From Oscheius onirici (Eukaryota > Nematoda > Chromadorea > Rhabditida > Rhabditidae), in assembly GCA_932521025.1 (NCBI GenBank), contig OW051473.1, forward strand, positions 2,852,001 to 2,916,000: a DNA stretch of 64,000 bases. Reading direction: 5' to 3'. How positions within the stretch are numbered: the first letter of the stretch is position 1; every line of letters begins with the position of its first letter. Below the pieces are notes generated by a model. The model saw nothing but the letters and a program-made list of their open reading frames with translations. It searched no databases and was not told the origin of the DNA. Shown piece by piece: positions 34,346 through 46,581 of the stretch. A program made the translations under genes and the position numbers.

Positions 34346-36806
34346 AGGTCTGAGCTTTTACCCAAAGTCCACATGATCAATTAGCCTAGTAACAGAAGAA
34401 TAGAATACAAATTCGTAGTAAATGTTTGCCACAAACAAGTCACACAATAGTGCGCAGTTACGTGCTAGATTTATATTTCGCTTGAATTTATGATTTTATT
34501 ACACACTAACCGAAATAAGCAATCGAAATATTCTTATACTTAGACTGTTTGTTCAAATAATAGTTAGTATTCCTCACCAATTAGTTTTTCAATATCTCAG
34601 TTCATAAAATCATGTTTCTCTGTTAAAATCATGTTTAAAAATCAAAAAAAAATCATGGAGCATCAAGGCTGCACGACCGATTTGCATAAAGCTCATATTC
34701 GGCTAAACGGACTAAATCTTGTTGAGAGCTGAAACATGTCCATTTTTTGGTCATAAGCAGTTTGACATTTTTCGCTTGCTCCCTCTTCTCTGGCCAGCTA
34801 AGTCAACCAAAAATCTTTGAAGCAAACGTCAGGAAGTGCTCCTTTTGTTAAAAACACACAAAAGTAGCAACGTAATAAGGAAATGACGAACACGCCGTTC
34901 CAATATTAACCTTCCATTCATTTTGAGGTCTTTTGACGCAGAGGAACGAAGCCCTGATGCATATATGCCAAGAAAAAAGATGTGATGCATACCTTTATAA
35001 GAATACTCGTCTTACATGGCTTGCGTGGCCGGAAGCGTGAGCAATATTATGTGATCCTATATGTACAAGGATGACTCAAAAGTACATTTTTTGCAGATGA
35101 ACACGCGTTCCCTTTTCTAATAAAGCTGGCTCGTAACATCTGAAATAACCACTTGTTCTTCAGATGGCAGATCATGTGATGATGTAATTCCAAGAGTACG
35201 AAGCTTTTGAACTTAAAACTACCAATTGACCATCAAGAGAATTATCATGGGTATCAGAACAATATTGGTTAGATACCGTTCATCTCGCTTTGCAAATTGA
35301 AATCCGAAGTCATAAGAAGATTGGAATAAAGTCGCATGTTTACGCGTTTGTTCTTAAATCAAGCAGCTTTTTTGAATTTTGACGAGTTTACGTAAGTACC
35401 TTATCGAAGGCAGTTTAGCCATTTATCTGTTGCCAATTTGTTAATGAACGCTACAAAAATCATGTGCTAGGTTATTCGTTCAAGATCCGAAATTAGAATA
35501 AAAAAAAAACTCGAATGCTTCTAAACAGTTATCGTTCTAGCTAGAAACTGGGTTATGATCGTGTTAAAACAACATAAGGTAACTATTTGCACGTGGCAAC
35601 ACGTATGGTTATATCTAAAATTCCACACGCAACTAGGCACCCGAGCGTCGCAGCTTCTATCCCGCGCCAATGTTTTTTAGTTTGCCAGTGCCGAGGCAAC
35701 ATACGGACAGAGAGACGTTACAACTTTAATATCATGGATAGCCTTTTCATGTCTTCGGAGTTTATTGCTACAATTCTAAAATAGTTGTCGAATTACAGTT
35801 GTTCACTTTGGACCCACTGTATCCCGTTGCCTGATCGTTGACCAATCGCCTTTCGCCTACTTCCACCTCAGAAATCAGCTTAAGATTAAACTTATAAATC
35901 AAGTTCAAAGAAGAGAACTTTTGACATGGATTTTGCCCTCCTACGAGTGCAGCTTCTAATTTGATACACAAGGGTCAAATTATCCAGTGGGCTCAACACG
36001 TAACCGACGGCTGGGAAAATTGTAGTACGTCAGAGTTATTAGCAATCGTGTAATTTAAAGAGAGACTCCTGACATCTTCTGAGTAGTATACTATAAATAA
36101 ACTTGTTGCAAATGAACAGCCAGAGTGAGATCAGCAAAACGGAAAGGACAACGTCAGTACACATCATGTTTGTGGTCAACCGGCATGTATTAACAATTTC
36201 TTAGCCGCTTTGGAACGTGGGTTGAACACAATACATATTTTCTGGCAGAGATTAATCGCGATTTCTTGGTCTCCATGTTTTGATGGGATTGACATTTATC
36301 ATCGACTAATCGCAAATGTATTATCTCTATTCTAAAAAGGGAAACGTGGGATCCTCGTACCAGCAAATGCCGTTGTGTTTACTTACTAAAAGTTTTAGCA
36401 TTTTCTTGGCACCTATTCTTGCATTGAGTAAACAGGTTAAAATGACATTTTCTCAGAAACCGCTTTTGTTTACCATCCACCCACTTGGAACGAACTTTAA
36501 TTATCAATATTTCGAGTGTGCTTCTGCAGAGTTTTGCATTCTTTTGATTTTGGTTAGAAATTATTTGCTTTTGCTTTTCAGAAAAAAAGGAAAATTTTGT
36601 AAACTGTTAGCCGCAGTTTTGTAGAATTTATTTGTGACATGTTTTTTGTTTGTTCGCTTTGTATTTTCGTTGTTTTTCTCTCAAAGTGTTGTGTTTCCCT
36701 CAAAATCAGCATTTTTTCTAGTAGAACTAGATCTCGATTAGCGGCCTTGGTCCTGGCTCCGCCTACAACCTTGTAATTCTTATGTACCGCCCCTTTTCGC
36801 GTCCAC
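34346..36806. other. Gene-poor region
   Basis: No gene recognised on either strand. A TATA-like CTATAAATAAA occurs near 36090 without a convincing frame after it. Confidence 0.35.
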
Positions 36807-36814
36807 TATAAAAG
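36807..36814 (+). promoter_or_regulatory. TATA box of the small secreted-protein gene
   Basis: TATAAAAG lies about 55 nt before the ATG at 36862. A transcription start about 30 nt after the TATA box would leave a leader of roughly 20 nt. Confidence 0.55.
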
Positions 36815-36861
36815 ACAGGGCGTTCTGCTTGTTGATTAGTTACCTTCTCGCAGTTGAGTTG

Positions 36862-37203
36862 ATGTTGCTTGCTCTGTTGGTCACACCGGCTCTCACAGTC
36901 TGCACATGCTATCATTTCCGTAGAGTCGCACCTTGCAGGAGACGCTGAATCCGCATGAAAAGCATGTAATTTCAGAGATATTACCTTTGTCAGCAGGGTT
37001 CCTACTTCGTAGTGGGGATAGTTGTACCGTTTTCTGTCCCATGCGATTTTCAGGCAAAGTGTAACCGACGCACTCGGGTCTCTGCTTCTGTATGCATGTT
37101 TGAATACCTGTGCTGTACAGTACCTGTCTACCCATTTTCGTCCAATATTCGCACCAGTCCATGTTTCCTTCAGAGAATAGGCAGTGTGTTCCCTAAACAA
37201 TAG
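36862..37203 (+). CDS. Small secreted cysteine-rich protein with a lustrin-type repeat
   Basis: ATG 36862 opens a signal peptide (MLLALLVTPALTVCTCYHF). After an acceptor (TTTCAG), a second exon runs in one frame to TAG at 37201-37203: YYLCQQGSYFVVG, then SVPCDFQAKCN, then SVCMFEYLCC. The series C-x(n)-PC-x5-C-x(n)-C-x5-CC fits the lustrin-type cysteine repeat found in many nematode secreted proteins. The exon 1 donor is uncertain (AGA|GTCGCA in phase is weak). The minus strand over the same bases is also Cys-rich, an effect of complementary TGC/GCA codons. The TATA box and signal peptide favour the plus strand. Function unknown. Confidence 0.5.
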
Positions 37204-37763
37204 TCACCTTTCAGAAAACATTGAAGGAACGTAAATAACTGTTCTAGAATTTGTGTGCACGTAAAATTCGAAAACCGACCAGAAACAGTAGAACAGTAGA
37301 CAGTCGCATTTGAAAGTGAGGACTCTGCTCTGGTGGTGAGAATGAGCAAATAGCTGCCCCTTCAAGGCTTGATTGCACTCCGCCTCGAAGATGATCGCAC
37401 GAATTGGCTTAGCACAAACTGTAAAGAACTGGAGGCCACGTTCTATTTCAGGAAAAATTAATAGGGAACTTTCACACATGTCTGTTGTCCTAACTTTCGT
37501 AAAATAACTGCGTCACAAAAACCGCCTTCGTAAAGCCGATTTATGTTTTGGACATGTAATTAAGAAGCTTTAGTTATTGCGGTTCCCACGCATTTTTGCA
37601 GATGCTCTTCTGTCTTCGTTGATGTTTAGCATACTTAGATATTCACAGGAATACTAATAAGATGCAAACACGAACTCAAAATAATCTGATCTTTGTTCGC
37701 TTTAGAGTCTCTCCCAACTTTTCTTTAGTTCTGAAAAAGAGTCAAAGACAAACCCTGTTCAGA
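37204..37763. other. Intergenic region between two secreted-protein genes
   Basis: A minus-strand frame (37204-37479) is open but has no supporting splice sites or start. I see no firm gene. Confidence 0.35.
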
Positions 37764-38342
37764 ATGAACTTTGTCTGTTTCTTCGCTTTTATTTCCGTTG
37801 GAGCTGCTGCGCTGGTAGCCAATATGAACGCAAAAGAACCCGAGTACTGTCAGCATCTGACCAACACGTACATGGCTGCCGTAAGAAAATTAGCATACAT
37901 GGTTTACAAAAAAAATTTAAGTGGGAATTTGCTGATTCGGTCATCGCCTCATGCAACCAGGAGCGTGGCCCAAAGAACTGCATGGTTTTCGGAACCATGT
38001 GGAGCAGCAACTTCCGCAGTGACCTATCCAAGATTTCAGCTGCTGTAAGCAGAAATTTGTTTCGTAATTCATCGGTGTCATTTTAGCTCGGATGTGGATC
38101 TCAGACATCTCCTATGGACATCGAGTCAGCCTGCTCGATCATCACCAATATTGGGCAATCTTCGACCAAAGTCCTCAGGGTAAACAAAAGTGTGAACAAA
38201 ACCAAACATTGCGTTTAAGGAAATCTTCCAAGATATGAAGGGCTCCAAACTGAGTAGTGTTGCTGAAGAGATCATTCCAGATCTCGAGAAAATGGCCCAG
38301 ACTCTTGTCAAGCCTGTCAAAGCTGATTTCTGCAACCTCTAA
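37764..38342 (+). CDS. Small secreted protein, 151 aa, six cysteines after the signal
   Basis: Four exons join cleanly in phase 0: 37764-37880, 37922-38044, 38087-38179 and 38220-38342. The signal peptide is MNFVCFFAFISVGAAA. The mature part of about 130 aa contains EPEYCQHLTNTYMAAWEFAD, FGTMWSSNFRSDLSKISAAL and LEKMAQTLVKPVKADFCNL-stop. Introns are 40-42 nt. Six Cys could make three disulfides, and the predicted structure is mainly helical. I do not recognise the family. It looks like the lineage-specific excretory/secretory proteins of parasitic nematodes. Its + orientation next to another secreted Cys-rich gene suggests a small cluster. Confidence 0.75.
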
Positions 38343-38662
38343 TTCATCAACGGGACTTCCGACATGTTTTGTCCTCTCTCATAGTTGCATCACTGTTAAC
38401 CGTCTATATCTTCTGGTCATTCGATCTCTTTTATCATAGTAGTGTCATGAAATCAGCTTTTTCCCGTTAACAACATGTTTATTGTTCAAGAATACATTAT
38501 TGAAAGAATTTGTGAAGAAAGACAGTTAAAAGTGAAAGAGGAGGTGATCGGAATTGTGGAAGACTACCCGGTACAATACTGGTGGAAAGCTCTTGATTGA
38601 CACTTAGCTGTATGATTATCATTAATGACACTAAAGAAAAAAGTGCAAAGGAAAACAGAAGA
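38343..38662. other. Convergent 3' region
   Basis: Holds the 3' ends of the secreted-protein gene (+) and the CKY-1-like gene (-). No other feature seen. Confidence 0.4.
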
Positions 38663-40983
38663 TTACATGGCCCAGCTCATCTTTCGCCCACCCATGAAGG
38701 GATCCATTCCACGATCGGGGACAGAATAAGTTCTATGATGACTATTTACAAACCGGGGAGGTTCTCTTTCAAACATGTTCTGCTGGGTGAACAATGCAGG
38801 ATTCAGGTACTTGTAGAGTTCCTGAGCCTGATTAGGAGAATGTCTCTGCATGTGGGCAACGGGCTGTGGCTGGACAGGAGCAGCAGGTTGTTCAAACTAA
38901 TAAGTTTGTTCAAGAAGAACCATAAAACTTTATACCTGGCGGAAGAACTCGGCTACATCATCGCGAAGGTCCGGAAGAGAATCGTTGTTTTGTATTTCAT
39001 CCAGCAAAGGATGTGTGTCGAGTGAAGGGAACGGCTGTGACATTAAAGAGCTGTGCAACGAGGCAGCACTTTCGGGACTGGAGCTATCCGGAGTGAACAT
39101 GGACGATTGTGCCTTCATCGGAATCTCCACTTTGATTTGGAACTGAATTTTTTGCTGCTTATCTTATTGCAAAAAAATTTACCTGTTCACAAGGAATGGT
39201 AAACTGATGTTGTAGAAGCAGTGGATTCTGGACGAAAGGTTCCTGCTTTATGAACTGATTGAAATCACACGTTTGAAAGGGATCGGTCCCAAACGCTGGG
39301 GAAACTGGTGAAGCTGGTCGATCCTAAATTTCCGTTTTTATATGACAAGCTTCACGCAAACATGTTCTGAGTCGGGCGATTCGGCCTGGTTGGGGAAGGC
39401 TGCCGGATAAGTGTGTCTCATATTATATATCCAGGAGTTGGCTTGAAGAGTTGCCGCTTCCATCTCAGTCAAAATTTGGTAGTAGCAGTGCAAAACGTGA
39501 CGGACTCGTCTCCCTTCGTACATCTCTTGCGTAAAATTTCCTCGGACAGCAAAGACCGTATGCAGCCATATCCAGTCACCCGAAGCTGTTTGCATTCGAA
39601 TTAATGACAATATTGAGCCTTCTTTTTCTTGGCACACTGAAAATGACTGTTGATTAAATGAGCGGATTATTGTATCAAAATAATTAGTCCCACATATGCG
39701 ATTAGTCAGAAGGTCTTCATCTAAAATGCCATTTCTAATTTGCCCTTTTCATGGATCCTCTGAACGTATGACTAATGTTTGAATGTAAAAAGTGAACATC
39801 TTATTCGCACCACAAACTTTGTTTAACTAGAAGATATTCATGAGGAACATAAAAGCCCAAAAGAAGCCCTGCCGTTACAGGTTCTGCACTTTTTTCGACT
39901 GACAAAAAGTAGAACGACAGATCAGCTTTTTTGAATTCGTAGTTCTAAATCTATCTCGTACAAGAGATCAAACTGACAATATTATTGCAGAAAAACTGTC
40001 AACAAACTTACACAATCTGTGTTTAAAGGCCACATCATGGATATGAGAGGGATGAACAAGACGGTACCAGCTGGTTCCTTCAAGCTCTGATGGCGTATAT
40101 CCGAGATGATATGCGCACATGTGATCGACTTCCTTGAAACGCATGTCCAAATAATGCTGGGAGCTAAAGACGGCAGTATTTCCGCTGGCCATAGTCTCGG
40201 CATTTTCCGGATTAATCAACGGCTGACAATAGCCGGCAAACATTGGCTGTGTCTGAAATATTTTGGTAGAGGTTACTTTTTGGTAGCAAACTGGTTGTCC
40301 GCCGCTTTCCTGAAGGTTCTGATAGTATTCTGCTGGATGGATGTACCGTCCTTGCAAAAGAATAAACTGAAGATTCATATGAGCTGGGTTCGGTGTGGCC
40401 CATACTTTGTGGTACTGTAGCTGTCTTTTTGCCGCAGCTCGTGTCAGATTCAGCCGGCAGATGAATACTCGCTCTTCTGGGAAGTTGGCAGAAGGCGGTG
40501 GACCGTTCCCCAATTCAGCTTGAACAGCAGCATGGTCTCGACTGTCCACCAGATCATAGATAGAGTCTCCCTGGCACATAATTTCTTCCTGAATTTTTTG
40601 TATCTTCGTACAAAAAGAAACTTACAACTGAATGACCAAGATATTCACTAGCGTTTTCGGATACGTGTAACATTTTTCCAGTACGGGTGAGAAGAAGCAT
40701 AAAACCACGAAGTGCTTTTCCCACTTCGATTCCTTTAGGAATCGGTGATTGAGTATCAGGTGAAGGTGAAAGAACTACAATTTAAATTTTGTATGACAAA
40801 AAATGACAATGCTTACCATGTTGAAGATACCGGTGTTTTCTCATATAAATACATCCAAGCGACATAATTTGCAACTGGTAGAGACGATCCTTGATGGAAT
40901 CACTGAGCGGGAGTAGATCCCGCAACCTTTGTATTTCTACATTGATCTGATCCCTCCGCTGCTTCGAAGCTCCGCGTGTTGAC
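38663..40983 (-). CDS. cky-1: bHLH-PAS transcription factor, NPAS4/Dysfusion/CKY-1 type (5' end missing)
   Basis: A nuclear transcription factor that would act as a dimer with an ARNT-type partner. The bHLH begins [20 protein letters not shown] with RDLLPLSD, very close to the STKGASKARRDQIN of NPAS4. PAS-A contains [20 protein letters not shown] and [24 protein letters not shown] contains [20 protein letters not shown] with [12 protein letters not shown] and [14 protein letters not shown]. The C-terminal part ([10 protein letters not shown]-like, GGRKMSWAM-stop at 38663) is Gln/Pro-rich and probably activating. The first exon seen starts after an acceptor (TTTACAG). The tyrosine-arginine codons match NPAS4 read straight through, yet no ATG follows upstream in frame, so a short 5' exon must be elsewhere. 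Confidence 0.87.
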
Positions 40984-43900
40984 CTGTAAAGTCTTTGTGA
41001 GCTCTTTTCTTTGCTCCCCGCGAGCCCTCGGGCCACTGCAGTCAGCTGGCTGTCGCGTGGCGATTGCGCAAGCGATGAGAGTCTTACAGTATTGTTGACC
41101 CTCTGCTGACCGTCTGTGACGTAAAATGTTGACTATGTTAATTTCTCCGAGAGAATATTTGGTCATTGCCGAGAGTGCCGACTTAGCAAATACAGTATTC
41201 CACGCCTGCGGCGAGGTCAGCGCTGCATAACGATTGCGCAACCGTCTTGAAACCCGAGTTTTATTTTGAAAAGTAAACAAAAAGTTAAATTCTGCCAAAC
41301 TGGCAAACTTTATATGAGGACGAGTGTATACGGTTCTTATTGAGATTTAGTGCAAAATTTCTTCTGGTACGAAGAAGACTAAATGTTATACTTTGTCCAC
41401 TAATATCTATCTGAATACTGAAGAATAGTCTTCATATCCCCAGAAAGTTAGAAGAGTCGTTTTTGACAAATTCACTCTCCACATTCTCATTCCGTGGCGA
41501 AACTGACCCTTTCAACATCCGATAACTTTCACTAAATGTTCTATTTGCTCAGAAATTTCACTCCCGTCCTCCTGCTATGATCTTGCAAATACTAAAATGG
41601 GGTTACTGGGATTCGGGTTAGTCAATCAAAACGGAGAGGGAGTCCGTGGCGAAAAACAAGAAGCGAAATCGTGGTACGAGTCACGCAGAAGAGCTGGTCG
41701 CCACAACACCAGCGAGAACGAAAAATGGTTCATCGCCACTATTGCTTCGGCAATAGTTTACTGTAATCATTGTATTAAGCGATAAAATGGATCGTATCTA
41801 AGAAAAATGAGTAGAAGCATAACGCAATTTTTATGTTTCTCGTTAAGTAAACCAGGAACAAAGGTTGATACTGATCAAAAGAAGTGTCTTGATCAAAATG
41901 AACAAGAATGTTACCTCAGCTCAGCTAATTGAGAAGTAGAGCGAGTAGAACTACGATGTCGACTGGCTGTCATCAAATTTTCGAAAGAAGCTGGCCGTGG
42001 AAGTACGTTCTGAGCAGTGCTAGGGAGAGCGCATTTTCCTTTCCGCATGTTTCTAAGTGGACAAACGGAGCGCGCCGTTTCGAAAGTTCATACATGCACT
42101 GCCAGACACGCGACTGCAAAAGTTAAGTAAAGTGCAGAGGTATTTCCTCAATGGTTTTCGGTGCAAAATCAAGCATGAATTGTAAAAAACTGAATTTGAC
42201 GTTGTCTTATTGTTTCGCCTTTTTCAAAAAATGAGCAACTTTTACAGCGTTTTGGTGCTACTGCCCTCTAGCTTGAAAACTAACAACCGTTAGTATATTT
42301 GCAATAGGCGGATATCGAAAAAGCCACTAAATGAAAACAAAGGATGGTTAAAAACAGTAGTTTACAGAACTGTAGTTTCGCTTGTTAAATGTGCGCATAC
42401 ATCAAGTAAAACGAGGCAAATGAAACTACAGAAACCTAAACTTCGAATACCGTATCTTGTACCGTACTGGTTCGTTTCGCGCCAAACGGACATCATGCTG
42501 ATCGCAGACTTCTCGCGAGTAAAAGTATGTATTATACAGTATACTTACCTTTGCGGCGTTGCCGCAGAGGTTGCGGAAGCGGAAGGCAGTGCGGCACTCA
42601 TGGCGCGTGCCGCAACGGAATGGGAGGTCGTGAGGTCACGCCCCTACACGTCAGGCACGCGTCGTGACGTAGGCAAGTACTGTTTGCTGTCTTCGTGGGA
42701 AATGAAGGAATAGTGCGCGACGTGAAGAGAGTCTACAGAATGGTCATCGCGAGACAGTAGCCGGAGGCAAGGAGACTGCGCGGAGTGGACATCTCGCGAG
42801 TGAACGGAACGGAATTCCGCTAGTTCTGTTTGTGAAATATAGTCTTCTTTAAAAAGAGCTACAAAAAGACTCGGTTCCGTGAAACCTACAAGAACCGTTT
42901 GTATTGTACCCTTTGAAAGTTAACCGTTAATCTAAATACTTATAATATCATTAATCTCAATGCTTATAATGTCAAAATCATCAGAGTTTCAGAATAGCTA
43001 TACTGAAACCTTTATAGCGGTACTACCTCGTATGCAACCATTAAAACTCTTCAGTGGCTACTTAAACTTCATTCTTTTGTTTTACTTTTTAATACCTAGA
43101 AACTCTCACTATAATGACACAGATATTGTGATTAGAATCTACTGTTTAACCATTGTTGACCAAAACGAGGTTTAAGCATTATAACTTTGCAAGCTGACAA
43201 CTGGTACGAAACACTCAAAGCATAAAATCTTTCTATTTCAAATCTTTTTAAATTTTCTTAATACTAGCAGGACTTCCTCGTGTTACGTCATCAACGGTCA
43301 AACAACACTCTTTGAAGTCTGTATTTGTTCACCGGGGCACCGAGACCATGTACACGGAGTGCGCGAAGATGGACTTCGCTGAAAAAGTTTGAAGAAGTTA
43401 CTCGCTTGCGAGGCTTGAAGCCTCTTCAGTTATAAAAGCGGTATATTCAACAAGAGTATTAATTCATTAGTGAAACCTCACTAATCTGTTATTATTTATT
43501 TATTTTTGGTGTTTGCAGTTGTTGCTCTTTTCCTCAAAAGTCAATGCAAAGGCTTTATTTTCTCAATAACACGTAGTTAATTTGTTCTTCCTCTTCTCAC
43601 AGATTAAACTTCGGGAAGTAGTTGCACGTAGGTCCTTGTACCTGACACGGCGGTACATCCTTTTTCACCTAAACTTGGCATCTTTTAAAATACTGATTTC
43701 TGACCGTCTTCTCCACGTGGTCCAAATTGCAGTTGTGCTTAATCACGACATAATGATCATGGTGAAAGTTTTTGTTCTTTTTGTCGACAGGAATTTTTAT
43801 TTCAAGTTTCCTAACCAAACCTTGGCGTTTGCTGCTGTCCTCAGCCCTTCAGGCGCAAGAGCCTATTAAGTGATAGTTTATAACAAACAGTGAATTGCTA

Positions 43901-44522
43901 TGATTTTCAAGTCAAAAGTTTGACGAGACAGGTGGGTCTTACGAAGCAAAAAATTGTCATTGCGCTATAAGACAAAATTTAAGTTTAACAGTGATATAAT
44001 TTACGTCCATAAGTTGGATAGTGTAGTTGAACTTTCCGAAAAAGTTGCAAATAATTCTGTAGCTGGCGCTGACAGAAACAAGACGTGTAGGAGAAGCATC
44101 AGTATCAATCACCAGCAATATCTGAACGTAGCGATGTCAATTTTCTAAAACACTGTCTGACTTACTAAAAGCAACAGAAAAAATTTCTGCATGCAACTCC
44201 ACCGAAGGAAGTATGTGAAGAAATGACTAAAAGATGTAATGGAGTCGCTTTTGTTGCTTCGAATCTTCAATGTGAGAATTTGCTCGATGGTTTTATGCTC
44301 TGACCAACAGACCAAAAATCGTTCATTCAACCCATAGATTTCTTTTCTGCTGCTTATTTTTGATTAACCACTGAATTAACAGTACTTGCAACTTGCATCT
44401 TGATGATCTTGGAATATTTGTAGAAACGGTTCTTAGATCTGATGACATGAATATCAAACCAAATTTCCTTGTGTCTGCTCTTTAAAAAAACTATTCCGCT
44501 TGTGTATGAAGAATGATTTATT
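40984..44522. other. Region without a recognised gene; GC-rich patch at 42540-42800
   Basis: It should contain the missing 5' exon and promoter of the CKY-1-like gene. The patch at 42540-42800 is clearly richer in CpG than its surroundings and carries repeated TCGCGAG motifs. It could be a promoter CpG cluster or a transposon fragment. Open frames here lack family resemblance. Confidence 0.35.
43410..43438 (+). promoter_or_regulatory. TATA box beside a short palindrome
   Basis: GAGGCTT-G-AAGCCTC (43410-43424) is followed 6 nt later by TATAAAAG (43431-43438). It looks like a core promoter, but no gene is recognised downstream. Confidence 0.35.
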
Positions 44523-46084
44523 TCAAAAATGTGGTAAAAATCCATTGTTTATCATTGATTGCATACTCCATGGGTTTTTGTTGTTATCGTCATAAAACTT
44601 CCACGACCAGAAGGTCCAACCCTTGGAGGCCGAAAATGAATCTAACTGGGCCTAAATCAGTTGCAACAAATCTGGTTTTTTGATAATTACCTGAGCAAAT
44701 CTGCGTACCTTGTCATCATTCATTGGCGTCCCAGATGCCAAACTCCACTCTCCAATGTGAATCCAGTTACCTTTCCAACTGGTGATCTGATTTTTGTAAC
44801 CTTGAGCAGATCCAATTATCTGGTTTCTAATAGTTTTTTCTATACATTATTTACTTACGTCGTTGACAGGTTTGCCTTCGTAGCCCCACACAAAATAAGG
44901 GTGCCATTCGTGACGAATGTTGTAGAAATTTGGGTACGGCATGAAGTGCTCCCACTCTCCTCCGAAAGCATCTAAAAGTGTCGATTGTAAAAGAAACCGA
45001 AATTTTGATTTTCAAAAGAGCTTCACTTATTCGTTTACATCGTTAAATTAATTCCTTACTTTGTTGGCTTAGAAGAGGACTAATCCAAATGAGACAGTCA
45101 CTTCGTAGATCGTTACGAATTCGTCCATAAGAATCGTAGTAATACTGTTTAAGAGTCTTCAAATCCTGGTTCACCGGCTCGTTCAATAAACCAATGCCTC
45201 AAATTTGAATCTTTTTTTGCATTAATTGAGTCACCGAGAAAAGAAGAGTCGTTTTTGTAGCGTTGAACCAACCACGTTACAGCGTCGATTGTGTTATTGA
45301 CATTTTCTGGATACTTGTCCCAGTTTCGGACACCTCAAAAAAAGTTTAATCACTTTTTGTCTCATTACCTGGATCTCTCGGAGCGCTATGATCATTTCCG
45401 TTTTGACTGCCTTTTGCGGCATGCAAATCAACATACACTAACAGTCCGTATTTCGGAGCCCACACTCTCAAAGCCTTGTCGAGATAGTCCAATCCTCCAG
45501 GCGCATAAACTTTCCAGCCTTCTTGATCACCTGGAACAGGAAAGGCGTTTGTTACATTTTATGCCGTACGTGGGATTATGCTCTATTAGCCTAATAAGTA
45601 CGATCCAGCGATGAAAAATAAATTGTGCATGCCGGGTCAGTATCGAAACTCACCTCCCCAGCTATGGTCGAAACCAACAATCCAGTATCCCACCGGAATT
45701 CGAACGACGTTCAAACCAGCTGCTGCAATTTGTCTAAAGTCGTCTTCAGTGATAAATGTGCGACGGTGTTCATCGAATTGACGATCGCCTAAAGATTGTC
45801 TTCATAGTATTGGCTGCTACCTATTTCATGTCCAAGGCGCTGCATAGTCACGTACTCTCCTTTGTCGGCGACATCTTCTGCACCTTTCCAAGCCGGGGAA
45901 TCTTTAAAAACTGTAGGCAGTTCAATGATAACAAACCTTTTGTCATCCAGTGCTCCGCCACTAACCAGCCACCCAGATTAACTCCTCTAATAGCAGTATT
46001 ACCATTTTTAATGTTCTTTTTCGTATCTTCTAGTGAAGCAGAAGTGACGGCAACGATACTCATGCAGAAAAATATTGTCCCCAT
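44523..46084 (-). CDS. Secreted GH5 exo-beta-1,3-glucanase-like enzyme
   Basis: A predicted glycoside hydrolase that removes glucose from beta-1,3-glucans. ATG is at 46082-46084, with signal peptide [20 protein letters not shown]. Motifs in order: [37 protein letters not shown] with [36 protein letters not shown] (acid/base Glu at 45178-45180), [24 protein letters not shown] (nucleophile Glu at 44748-44750), and [12 protein letters not shown] before the stop TGA (44523-44525). The order and residues match fungal exo-glucanases of GH5 subfamily 9, and no catalytic residue is missing. Length is about 420 aa. The gene carries several short host-type introns and a start-to-stop frame, so it is a settled nuclear gene and not contaminating fungal DNA within the gene. 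Animal members are rare as far as I know, so transfer is suspected. Confidence 0.88.
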
Positions 46085-46581
46085 GAGGTAAAGCTAAAAT
46101 CCAGGTAACTCAAAAAAAGTCCAGCGGATTCAGTTTCGGGAAGTGAAGAAAAGAACTAGCAGATGTTACACAGCAAGCGAACGGAAACAATCTAGCGGAA
46201 AACACAACCGACAAACACAAAAGAAGTCATAAATATTAATCTTGGACACGTTTAATTTGAATATGGAAAGTTCCTCTTAGTGGTCAAATACAATTGTAAA
46301 AGTCAATTCCAGTTTTAGTTTGAAAATCGGATATTTCACGACGGACCTCTGCATAACTATTTACAAGATGATGACAAAGAGTTTTAAAGTTTGACATTCT
46401 TTGAAGTTTTATGAGTTGGTGAACGCAACAACATTTATTCAAGTGTGTAAATGCAAGAAAATTGAAGAGACCCGTCCAGACAAAAAGACTAATACAGAAC
46501 CGAACAAATTAAGCTCTTGTCAAATCAGAAGTATTGAACTGTACATTAACCCTGTTTTTTCGCCTGTGTCATGTTCAAGAC
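46085..46581. other. Intergenic region between the F-box and glucanase genes
   Basis: The glucanase lies downstream of the F-box gene on the same strand. This 497-nt gap holds the glucanase promoter and the F-box 3' end. No other gene seen. Confidence 0.4.

Noticed and set aside
36763-37479. Cys-rich minus-strand frames that could be a secreted protein
   Set aside because: The plus strand has a TATA box, a signal peptide and a lustrin-like cysteine pattern. The minus-strand cysteines are the complement of GCA codons, and no start or promoter supports them.
40984-41036. Extension of the CKY-1-like frame upstream of the bHLH
   Set aside because: It starts only from GTG, with no ATG. The TTTACAG at its boundary is a good acceptor, so it is more likely intron.
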